NCBI GenBank assembly: GCA_047626155.1
Contig: JBLHRR010000177.1
Coordinates: 1-10,563 of the forward strand
Source of the DNA: CALGLS01 sp047626155
GTDB lineage: Bacteria > Bacteroidota > Bacteroidia > Chitinophagales > Saprospiraceae
Reading direction: 5' to 3'
Length of the DNA: 10,563 nt
Shown here: positions 5,330 to 10,563 of the stretch, piece by piece
Layout: the number at the start of each line of letters is the position of its first letter
How positions within the stretch are numbered: position 1 is the first letter of the stretch
Program-made: the position numbers and the translations under genes
The notes under the pieces: model-generated
What the model was told of the DNA's origin: nothing
What the model saw: the letters and a program-made list of their open reading frames with translations, nothing else
The model's database searches: none

Positions 5330-6133
5330 TTAGCTTTTTAAGCTAGCTTGAAATTTTTTCAATTCCATCATTCTTTGAGCCGCAGCTAATTCTGCTTGTC
5401 GTCCCCAGGTTGAAGGATCGTACGTTTTGTATCTAGGACCGGCAGTTAATAAAAGTTCTTTTAAAGTCGAAACTTTTGCCTTCGATACTTGCAGGTAAGT
5501 ATTGATACCCCCTTTGTTCAAAATCTTTTCTAATTTAGGTCCAACTCCGTCGATAACTTTTAGGTCATCTGCTTTCACAACAGATTTAGCGGTTGCTTTT
5601 TTTGTAGCAGGCTTTGCAGTCGCTTTTACGGTAACTTCTTTTGCCTTAACTTTTTTTGTGGCAGGTTTCGCAGTCACTTTTTTTGCAATCGCTTTCTTTG
5701 CAGTAGGAATAACTTCGCTAGCCATTTTCACTACATCGGAATTCATTGCCGTTTCCATTACTCCATCGATTGCTTCACGAGTTTCTTTTACTTTAGCTTT
5801 AGCTGTTTTAGTTACTTCGTCAGTTGCTTTATCAAATTTCTTGTACATGGTTGGTAAACCAATTAATTTTCCAAATCGCTGAGCACCTGTCGCATATTGC
5901 CCAATGACTCCTTCTAAAGTATCCAATATAATGTCTTGTTGCTTTCCGAAAAGAACAGTACCTTTTTTTGCTGCTTTCTCAAAAATCTTATTCCAGTTTT
6001 CACCCGATTCGATTGCACCTTCTACGATGTCTTCAGAAGTATTCATCACTTCTTTGTTCAGGTTTGAAGCAGTAGTTTTGATATTCTGTGCTGCCTTTTG
6101 AACGTTTACTTTTTCTAAAATAGTAGTAGCCAT
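5330..6133 (-). CDS. Phasin-like protein with histone-H1-like linker and C-terminal helix-hairpin-helix domain
   Basis: 267 residues in three parts. Residues 1-140 are a phasin-like helical domain with KQQDIILDTLEGV at 64-76, paralogous to the following gene. Residues about 144-187 are a Lys/Ala/Thr/Pro linker with two TAKPATKK copies (154-161, 172-179), like histone H1 tails and the C-terminus of Pseudomonas PhaF. Residues about 188-262 form a helix-hairpin-helix domain (DDLKVIDGVGPKLEKILNKG) ending in a helix with AELAAAQRMMEL, of the kind that binds nucleic acid non-specifically. By analogy with PhaF and PhaM, it may tie storage granules to the nucleoid and help their segregation. This role is inferred. 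It has a perfect TAnnTTTG box upstream behind three 11-bp repeats and is probably the first gene of a two-gene unit. Confidence 0.72.
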   Translation of the reverse strand: MATTILEKVNVQKAAQNIKTTASNLNKEVMNTSEDIVEGAIESGENWNKIFEKAAKKGTVLFGKQQDIILDTLEGVIGQYATGAQRFGKLIGLPTMYKKFDKATDEVTKTAKAKVKETREAIDGVMETAMNSDVVKMASEVIPTAKKAIAKKVTAKPATKKVKAKEVTVKATAKPATKKATAKSVVKADDLKVIDGVGPKLEKILNKGGINTYLQVSKAKVSTLKELLLTAGPRYKTYDPSTWGRQAELAAAQRMMELKKFQASLKS

Positions 6134-6201
6134 GATTCTTTTTTATTTGTTTTATAAGAGAGAACTTAGTCTAAAGAAGTTCTTTGTTGTTAATTATGGG
6201 G

Positions 6202-6252
6202 CAAAGATAAGTTGGGGTGGTTACAGATGAGTTACAAATGAGTTACAGGAGC
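6202..6252 (-). promoter_or_regulatory. Promoter with three 11-bp direct repeats (SARP-type operator candidate)
   Basis: The -7 box TATCTTTG (6209-6202, minus) matches TAnnTTTG fully. Upstream of it lie GTTACAGATGA (6220-6230), GTTACAAATGA (6231-6241) and GTTACAGGAGC (6242-6252, plus-strand reading): three head-to-tail units with exact 11-bp period. The nearest unit is 10 bp from the box, and the repeats cover the place of the missing -33 element. SARP/BTAD activators bind 11-bp-period direct repeats about 8 bp from the -10 box, and such a regulator is encoded at 6904-7707. Confidence 0.6.
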
Positions 6253-6373
6253 TTGGGGTTTTTAAAATAAAGGGAAAGGAAAAAGGAAACACTAGGATAA
6301 GTAGCTGGTAATTAGACAATTACGATTTACATTGGCTCTTCGTTATGTTGTGGGTGGATCACAATGTTTTTTA

Positions 6374-6402
6374 TTTTGTAAACCGAACGCGATTTTTTAA
6401 CA
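6374..6402 (+). repeat. 29-bp dispersed repeat, copy 1
   Basis: Sequence of the form TTTTGTRAACCRAACGCG followed by ATTTTTTAACA. It matches the minus strand of 8525-8553 at 27 of 29 positions. It leads into short imperfect repeats of ACACAAGAC/ACATAAGAC/ACATAG (6401-6423). Confidence 0.65.
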
Positions 6403-6440
6403 CAAGACACATAAGACACATAGCCTTCTATCGTAAAAGT

Positions 6441-6520
6441 TCCTCGCTGCGATCGGCTCCGCGGTCGCTCGGTAAATGCTTCGCATTTCATCCGAGGCGG
6501 CTCGTGGCCTCCGGCCACTT
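6441..6520 (-). repeat. REP-like palindromic element, copy 1
   Basis: Contains two perfect 6-bp hairpins, AAATGC/GCATTT (6474-6488) and GTGGCC/GGCCAC (6504-6518), plus an imperfect GC-rich stem at 6449-6468. Its reverse complement aligns to 6600-6674 with only scattered differences. Confidence 0.65.
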
Positions 6521-6599
6521 ATCAGAAAATAACAACTAAGTTACAAGAGCTATATTAAATTCATTATTCTTTTTCTAGAAGAAACATTATAACGACAAA

Positions 6600-6674
6600 T
6601 GGCCAGAGGCCACCAGCTGACTCGGATGAAATGCCAGAGCATTTACCGAGCGACCGTGGGGGACGCAGCGGGAG
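6600..6674 (+). repeat. REP-like palindromic element, copy 2 (inverted)
   Basis: Inverted partner of 6441-6520, sharing GGCC-x3-GGCC, CTCGGATGAAATGC, AGCATTTACCGAGCGACCG and GACGCAGCG. The AAATGC/GCATTT hairpin is kept (6629-6644). The two copies are about 80 bp apart. Confidence 0.65.
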
Positions 6675-6903
6675 CTTCTTTTGCCCTTATTGGCTCACCA
6701 ATCCTGCTCTTCTTCAGCCAATCCCGTAGGCTCAATGATCCCCGTACCATCGTACAATATAGGGATTGCTTGATACGTATTATCTTACGAGAGTGGGAAA
6801 GCCATGGAGAAGGCGTTCAGAACTTTTGCTTTCCCCCTTCCCGCGAAGTTCCGAGCGCCAGGAAACGAGTTCCGAGAGCCACTAATTATGACTAAGAACC
6901 TTT

Positions 6904-7707
6904 CTACTTTATTCCCCTAATTTTGCGCAACAACTGCTGCGTCTCCGGAAGAGGTTCGATACCAAATTCTTTTTGCAATACTTTCTCACAAGTTTGGTAG
7001 GATTTAATAGCCATAGGCCGATTGCCTTTTTTTAGATAAGCTTCCATTTGCACCCGGTACGCATCTTCCCAGGCAGAATCAATCAGCAATGCTTGTTGCG
7101 CGAGACGTATGCTTTCCAGTGGATTTTTTTCTAACAATAGTTCTCCAAGCGTAATCATTGCACCAAGTATTAAAATCTGCAGATGTTCCCTTTGCTCGCT
7201 CGACCAATCTTCGTAGAGTCGGTTAGGGAGGAAGGTTCCCGTGTAGAGTTCTATGGCGGCTTGATAAGCTTTTTCAGCGACAGTCGGTTCCTCCGTTATA
7301 GCTTGGTTACCTAGGACAATGAAATTTTCGAGTGCATCGGCATCTATCCAAAATTCATCCAGATTAAGCTGATAGGTCACCCCTTGTCGCAAGATAAACC
7401 GAGCTTCCGTTCTGCTTGGTCGGTCAGGTTCGAGGGCCTTGTTTACTCCGTGAAGAGCGACTTTAAAACTTTGATCGGAACCATCTTCCCAAATCCTGTC
7501 CATGATTTGATCTTTATGTAAACCGTGGCGGTGACGAGCGGTGATGAAGAATTGAAACAATTGCATCGTCTTATCCCGCCCCCATTCTTTGGAACTGATT
7601 TTCTCCCCATCTCTCCATACCTGGAAAGTGCCTAAAGTCTGCACCCGAATAGGTGCCCTTTTTTGTTTAGCAAGAAGGTCAACAATCTGATTTTCAATTT
7701 TGCTCAT
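6904..7707 (-). CDS. SARP-type transcriptional regulator (winged helix + BTAD)
   Basis: 267 residues, the size and architecture of stand-alone SARP activators. Residues about 20-116 form an OmpR-type winged helix (VQTLGTFQVWRDGEKIS, then LHKDQIMDRIWEDG and ALHGVNKALEP). Residues about 118-262 form the bacterial transcriptional activator domain with TPR-like helices (IDADALENF, AIELYTGTFLP, DAYRVQMEAYLKKGNRPMAI, EFGIEPLPETQQLL). There is no receiver, kinase or membrane part and no ATPase domain. SARPs are best known as pathway activators in actinomycetes; in a storage-granule locus the targets are probably the adjacent phasin-like, hydrolase or acyltransferase genes, which is inference. The ATG at 7707 is 126 bp downstream of the phasin/PhaE-like gene, with array B of the 10-bp repeats in the gap. 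Confidence 0.88.
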   Translation of the reverse strand: MSKIENQIVDLLAKQKRAPIRVQTLGTFQVWRDGEKISSKEWGRDKTMQLFQFFITARHRHGLHKDQIMDRIWEDGSDQSFKVALHGVNKALEPDRPSRTEARFILRQGVTYQLNLDEFWIDADALENFIVLGNQAITEEPTVAEKAYQAAIELYTGTFLPNRLYEDWSSEQREHLQILILGAMITLGELLLEKNPLESIRLAQQALLIDSAWEDAYRVQMEAYLKKGNRPMAIKSYQTCEKVLQKEFGIEPLPETQQLLRKIRGIK

Positions 7708-7711
7708 TAGT

Positions 7712-7825
7712 ACTCCGTAGTTTATTAATGGGTAGGTCAGGGTTTCCCTTAATTCGCGTCAGTGGGAAACCATGATCTGCCCTGATCGGCCCTCATCCAC
7801 CCTGATCAACCCTCTCACCAAATCA
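7712..7825. repeat. 10-bp tandem repeat array B (CCCTGATC-type units)
   Basis: Five consecutive 10-bp units run from 7769 to 7818: ACCATGATCT, GCCCTGATCG, GCCCTCATCC, ACCCTGATCA, ACCCTCTCAC. On the other side of a GGTTTCCC/GGGAAACC inverted repeat (7741-7748 with 7764-7771) lie 1.5 units in opposite orientation (minus ACCCTGACCT ACCCA, 7743-7729). The block is the inverted homologue of 4523-4652, including the flanks GTACTCC and CCAAATC. It fills most of the gap upstream of the SARP-type regulator gene. Confidence 0.65.
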
Positions 7826-7833
7826 AGAACAAG

Positions 7834-8358
7834 TTATTTTGAAAGTTTATCCACCTTCTTTTTCATCTTCACAATTTCCTCCGACATTTTCTCCATCATT
7901 TCCATCATTTTATTGTGGTCCGATTTAGAAGCCCCCCGCCATTCATTTACATCGACATTTTGGTTGATGGTATCTTCTACCTGATGCTTGATGGCTTCGC
8001 TTACGTTATGAATTTCACTTTGCCATTTTTCGACTTGCTTCTTAGGATCTTTAATGGTATCCATCACCACTTTGGGAGCGGTCAAGGCCATTTTTTTCCA
8101 TAGGTCAAAACTTTTGGAGAGGATGCTCTTTTGTTCTTCAGGCGTTTTATCTTCCATTTGTTGGATGGTCATTTCAGCAAGGGTGGCTTGCATAAAATTA
8201 ACAGCTTCTTCAAATTCGGAAAATCGTTCTTCATCTCCGCCTTGCACATGACGAATATTACCTCGCCACTGGATTTGAGATTCTCCTTTTTCATTTTGGA
8301 AAATCTTTTGAGTGAAGCGCAATAGGAAGGATGCGGTTTCGTCTTTTTTTATTGCCAT
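7834..8358 (-). CDS. PhaE/phasin-like coiled-coil protein
   Basis: A 174-residue soluble protein. Residues about 10-60 form a small beta-rich module with FLLRFTQ, WRGNIRHVQGGDEERF and a closing helix. Similar WRG-x-I/V-x-HV-x-G segments occur in uncharacterised bacterial proteins. Residues about 75-135 are amphipathic helix (FDLWKKMALTAPKVVMDTIK, then KKQVEKWQSEI), reminiscent of phasins and of PhaE, the helper subunit of class III PHA synthase. Residues about 148-174 form a Met/Lys/Glu-rich coiled coil that could drive oligomerisation. Assignment to granule proteins is inferred from this and from the neighbours. It lies upstream of the SARP-type gene on the same strand. A tandem 18-bp repeat precedes it. 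Confidence 0.55.
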   Translation of the reverse strand: MAIKKDETASFLLRFTQKIFQNEKGESQIQWRGNIRHVQGGDEERFSEFEEAVNFMQATLAEMTIQQMEDKTPEEQKSILSKSFDLWKKMALTAPKVVMDTIKDPKKQVEKWQSEIHNVSEAIKHQVEDTINQNVDVNEWRGASKSDHNKMMEMMEKMSEEIVKMKKKVDKLSK

Positions 8359-8457
8359 GATTTTGTAATTTCTTTTTATTAAAAAATGTCTTCTCCTTTT
8401 TCAATTACAGGGATGGAGAAAGGATAAATTTATTTTAGTGTAAAAGAATGCGGTGAC

Positions 8458-8493
8458 TTTAATCCCCCTAATGCATTTAATCCCCCTAATGCA
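8458..8493. repeat. Tandem 18-bp repeat (TTTAATCCCCCTAATGCA x2)
   Basis: Two perfect, directly adjacent copies (8458-8475 and 8476-8493). They lie 100-135 bp upstream of the PhaE/phasin-like gene on the minus strand and could be an activator site. Alternatively they belong to the repeat cluster that follows. Confidence 0.7.
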
Positions 8494-8499
8494 ATTTTC

Positions 8500-8528
8500 A
8501 ACATATAGGCCCTCTGTGCCTATATGTT
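8500..8528. repeat. Perfect 11-bp hairpin (AACATATAGGC/GCCTATATGTT)
   Basis: Arms 8500-8510 and 8518-8528 are exact reverse complements around a 7-nt loop. The right arm overlaps the 29-bp repeat copy. A-rich sequence follows on the plus strand and no T-run flanks it closely on either strand, so it is not a typical terminator. Confidence 0.65.
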
Positions 8529-8553
8529 AAAAAATCGCGTTTGGTTCACAAAA
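8525..8553 (-). repeat. 29-bp dispersed repeat, copy 2 (inverted)
   Basis: Reverse complement matches 6374-6402 at 27 of 29 positions, both keeping AACGCGATTTTTTAACA. Confidence 0.65.
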
Positions 8554-8813
8554 CAAAAAAACGTTGCGACTCACCACACTGTGTTCTACGGTGCCCATTC
8601 GACAAACTCAGGATAAGCCCTATCTCTTAAAATTCGCAAACCGACTAGCACAGTAGCATAAATGTAAAACTACAGATTTCTCTAAAAGTGAAAATTACTT
8701 ATTCCACAATACTTAATAGAATTCTCAAAGCACAAATTAAATCAAAAAATAGATTCGAAAGATTTACAGAATTGTAAAAGTATCGTTTTTGAAAACAAAA
8801 AATACAACATAAT

Positions 8814-8843
8814 TTTGAAATCAAAGGTTTATGCTTACTTTAG
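8814..8843 (+). promoter_or_regulatory. Probable promoter of the WS/DGAT gene
   Basis: TTTG (8814-8817), 18 bp, then TACTTTAG (8836-8843), one mismatch from TAnnTTTG. Transcription would start near 8850. The in-frame ATG at 8831 lies inside this promoter, which supports the ATG at 8897 as the real start. Confidence 0.5.
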
Positions 8844-8896
8844 TCTCTATTTACTTTAAGAAAAATTTTACCACCACAAAAACCTCATCATACGCT

Positions 8897-10563
8897 ATGT
8901 TGAAAAAAATCCTTAATAATTTCAACGACCCAAATCTTAAAGCCATCTCCGGGATGGACGCTACCTTTTTATATGTCGAAACACCGACCAGCCCTATGCA
9001 TGTAGGCAGTGTAGCGGTGATAGAAGGCGATTTGGAATTCAAAACCTTTCGGAAAATAATTCAGTCCCGACTTCATATGATTCCCAAATTGCGAAAGCGA
9101 TTGGTGTATCCTCCTTTCAGTGTAGACTATCCGTATTGGATTGATGATCCAATTTTTGACCTGGATTTACACTTGAATTTTATCGCCTTGCCAAAACCTG
9201 GAGGTTGGAAACAACTGCGGCAAACCGCTTCAAGAATTTTCAGCGAACCCTTGGATCATAATCGTCCGCTTTGGTCTTTTACTTTTGTGGAAGGTCTGGA
9301 TAATGTGCCTCAGGTGCCCAAAGGGTCGGTGGCGATTATCTCAAAAATTCATCATGTGGCTATTGATGGGGCGGCTGGTGCCGGAATGATGAGTTTGATC
9401 TTTGATTTTACATCAGATAAAAACCCAATTCCAGCACCAAGACCTTTTAAGCCGAAACCACTGCCGAATGAACTATCGCTGATCATGAAAAGTGCCATCA
9501 GCTTTGCGGAAAATCCACTCAAGTTTCCTAAAATAGTAACGAATACTTTAAAGGCTTCTTTCAAAGCAGGAATGCTCTCCCGCGTCCAACGGAGTGAACT
9601 TCCGACGGCACCGTTCACCGCACCCCCTACTCCACTAAATGGTATTATCTCTCCACGTCGAAAATGGAATACGGCGATTTTGGATTTGGATCGGGTCAAA
9701 AAACTGAAGTCCATTATGGGGACAACCCTCAATGATATCGTTTTAGCTTTTTGTGCAGGTGCTTTGCGCAGATACCTTTTAGAAAAAGAGAAACTTCCAC
9801 TCAAGCCTTTGGTGGCAATGGTTCCAATTTCTACCCGTACCGCAAGCGAAGAAAATGATCAAGATAATCAAATCTCTTCTATGCTTATTCAGCTCGCTAC
9901 GAATGTGGAAGATCCCATTGAGCGGCTGGAAACCATTCATGAAAATACGGTACGAGGCAAAACATATCAAGATGCCGTTGGTGCAAAAACCTTAGCAAAT
10001 ATGGCTGAGGCGGTTCCTTTCGGAATTGCGAATCAGGCTGCCCGATTATATACCCGGTTCCAGATTTCTTCGATGCACAATCCTGTTTTCAATGTCACCA
10101 TCACCAACGTTCCGGGCCCTCAGTTTCCTTTATATCTGAATGGCCATAAATTACTTTCCGTCATGGGAATGGCTCCGGTAGTAGATGGTATGGGTTTGAT
10201 CATTACGATTTTAAGTTATAATGGTTTGCTGACCATCAGCTCCACTTCAGATGCCAACTCGATGCCTGATATCGATAATTTTTCTCAGTACATCCGGGAG
10301 GAAGCCAACACTTTGGAAGCTGCCATTCTGAAAAGGGGAAAGAAAAAAGCTGTTACTAAAAAACCTCAAAAGGCCAAATCGGATGCCTTGTTTACTCACT
10401 TTAAAAAGGAACTCAAAAAAGCGGCGAAGTTTATAAAACCTAATAATGGGATTTTCCAATTTAACGTAACTGGCGCTACAGAAACCGTTTGGCAAGTGAA
10501 CCTGGATAAGTCTCCGGGAGTGGTTACCAAAAGAAAACCGAAAGCTCCGGACGCGACTTTTAT
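8897..10563 (+). CDS. Wax ester synthase/diacylglycerol acyltransferase with C-terminal SCP2-like domain (3' end beyond window)
   Basis: Open for 555 codons to the right edge. It is a WS/DGAT enzyme that joins acyl-CoA to fatty alcohol or diacylglycerol to make wax ester or triacylglycerol at the inner membrane/lipid-body surface. Signatures are SGMDATFLYVETPTSPMHVG at 18-37, PLW at 124-126, the catalytic HHVAIDG at 152-158 (His153 the likely base), ND at 279-280 in LNDIVLAFCAGALRRY, and TITNVPGPQ. The acyltransferase ends near residue 480. A Lys/Ala-rich linker follows, then NNGIFQFNVTG (516-526) and VWQVNLDKSPGVV, which look like the start of an SCP2 sterol-carrier domain, cut by the window. 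ATG 8897 is preferred over 8831, which overlaps the promoter. The gene diverges from the phasin-like and regulator genes. Confidence 0.93.
   Translation, partial: MLKKILNNFNDPNLKAISGMDATFLYVETPTSPMHVGSVAVIEGDLEFKTFRKIIQSRLHMIPKLRKRLVYPPFSVDYPYWIDDPIFDLDLHLNFIALPKPGGWKQLRQTASRIFSEPLDHNRPLWSFTFVEGLDNVPQVPKGSVAIISKIHHVAIDGAAGAGMMSLIFDFTSDKNPIPAPRPFKPKPLPNELSLIMKSAISFAENPLKFPKIVTNTLKASFKAGMLSRVQRSELPTAPFTAPPTPLNGIISPRRKWNTAILDLDRVKKLKSIMGTTLNDIVLAFCAGALRRYLLEKEKLPLKPLVAMVPISTRTASEENDQDNQISSMLIQLATNVEDPIERLETIHENTVRGKTYQDAVGAKTLANMAEAVPFGIANQAARLYTRFQISSMHNPVFNVTITNVPGPQFPLYLNGHKLLSVMGMAPVVDGMGLIITILSYNGLLTISSTSDANSMPDIDNFSQYIREEANTLEAAILKRGKKKAVTKKPQKAKSDALFTHFKKELKKAAKFIKPNNGIFQFNVTGATETVWQVNLDKSPGVVTKRKPKAPDATF

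Larger units (their letters stand above)
6134..6903. other. Gene-free, repeat-rich intergenic region
   Basis: 770 bp without a supportable gene. In order it holds the promoter with 11-bp repeats, a 29-bp repeat shared with 8525-8553, short ACATAAGAC-type repeats (6401-6423) and an inverted pair of REP-like elements. Open frames at 6327-6518, 6345-6539 and 6599-6895 run through the palindromic repeats and encode nothing recognisable. I see no clear structure in 6680-6900 beyond two AGTTCCGAG copies. Confidence 0.55.
8359..8896. other. Divergent intergenic region with repeats and promoters
   Basis: 538 bp between the PhaE/phasin-like gene (minus) and the WS/DGAT gene (plus). It holds a tandem 18-bp repeat, an 11-bp hairpin, the second copy of the 29-bp repeat, a TTTACA-GAAT-TGTAAA palindrome (8763-8778) and the WS/DGAT promoter. 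No gene is seen. Confidence 0.6.

Noticed and set aside
6327..6539. Overlapping open frames at 6327-6518 (minus) and 6345-6539 (plus)
   Set aside because: Both run through the REP-like palindrome and the 29-bp repeat, have repeat-derived residues and no recognisable domain.
6599..6895. 98-codon open frame on the plus strand
   Set aside because: Its first third is REP-like copy 2, and the rest has no recognisable domain or coding signature. A short minus-strand frame in 6690-6790 looks protein-like but is only about 29 codons between stops.
8831..8896. Longer WS/DGAT start at the in-frame ATG 8831
   Set aside because: It lies within the probable -33/-7 promoter, and the added 22 residues do not resemble WS/DGAT N-termini.
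1..10563. tRNA or rRNA genes
   Set aside because: I saw no cloverleaf with the GTTCRANNC T-arm motif and no rRNA-like stretch on either strand.

Overview
The window looks like an accessory-to-core stretch of a Bacteroidota chromosome, probably from the Saprospiria/Chitinophagia side of the phylum. This rests on AT-rich sequence, starts without Shine-Dalgarno sites, promoter boxes of the TAnnTTTG type (755-762, 2909-2916, 6202-6209), Bacteroidota-style protein families and many intergenic palindromes. The species cannot be fixed from the sequence.

Left part, 1 to about 2600: a turbulent zone. A tyrosine recombinase runs off the left edge on the minus strand. Behind its start lies a perfect 12-bp inverted repeat enclosing TAACGGTTA direct repeats (805-845), a candidate attachment or operator site. 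Then come a small intact zinc-ribbon protein (919-1281) and gene debris: a HisKA_3 histidine-kinase fragment and a LuxR-type response-regulator fragment (minus), a PDZ fragment (plus), and a TlpA-like thioredoxin-fold gene that has lost the front of its signal peptide. The thioredoxin unit lies between two exact 15-bp direct repeats (1814-1828 and 2370-2384).

Middle, about 2600 to 3750: a nested inverted-repeat element, a complete 2-Cys glutathione-peroxidase-type peroxidase with its own terminator, and an 87-bp hairpin repeat.

Right part, 3751 to the end: what looks like a neutral-lipid or polyester storage locus. On the minus strand, from right to left, are a PhaE/phasin-like coiled-coil protein, a stand-alone SARP-type regulator (winged helix plus BTAD), a phasin-like protein with a histone-H1-like linker and a C-terminal helix-hairpin-helix domain, a smaller paralogous phasin-like protein and an alpha/beta hydrolase. 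Divergently, on the plus strand, is a WS/DGAT acyltransferase (wax ester/triacylglycerol synthase) that runs into an SCP2-type domain cut by the right edge. A plausible reading is that the acyltransferase makes the lipid, the phasin-like proteins coat the granule, the helix-hairpin-helix fusion ties granules to the nucleoid, the hydrolase mobilises lipid, and the SARP-type protein controls the set. This is inferred from domains and context; no PHA synthase is visible.

Two regulatory patterns stand out. Three 11-bp direct repeats sit 10 bp upstream of a perfect TAnnTTTG box ahead of the nucleoid-linker phasin, the layout of SARP sites in actinomycetes. Two homologous inverted copies of an element built from 10-bp CCCTGATC-type units lie at 4523-4652 and 7712-7825. 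Further intergenic repeats (REP-like inverted pair 6441-6674; 29-bp inverted pair 6374-6402/8525-8553) fill the gaps.
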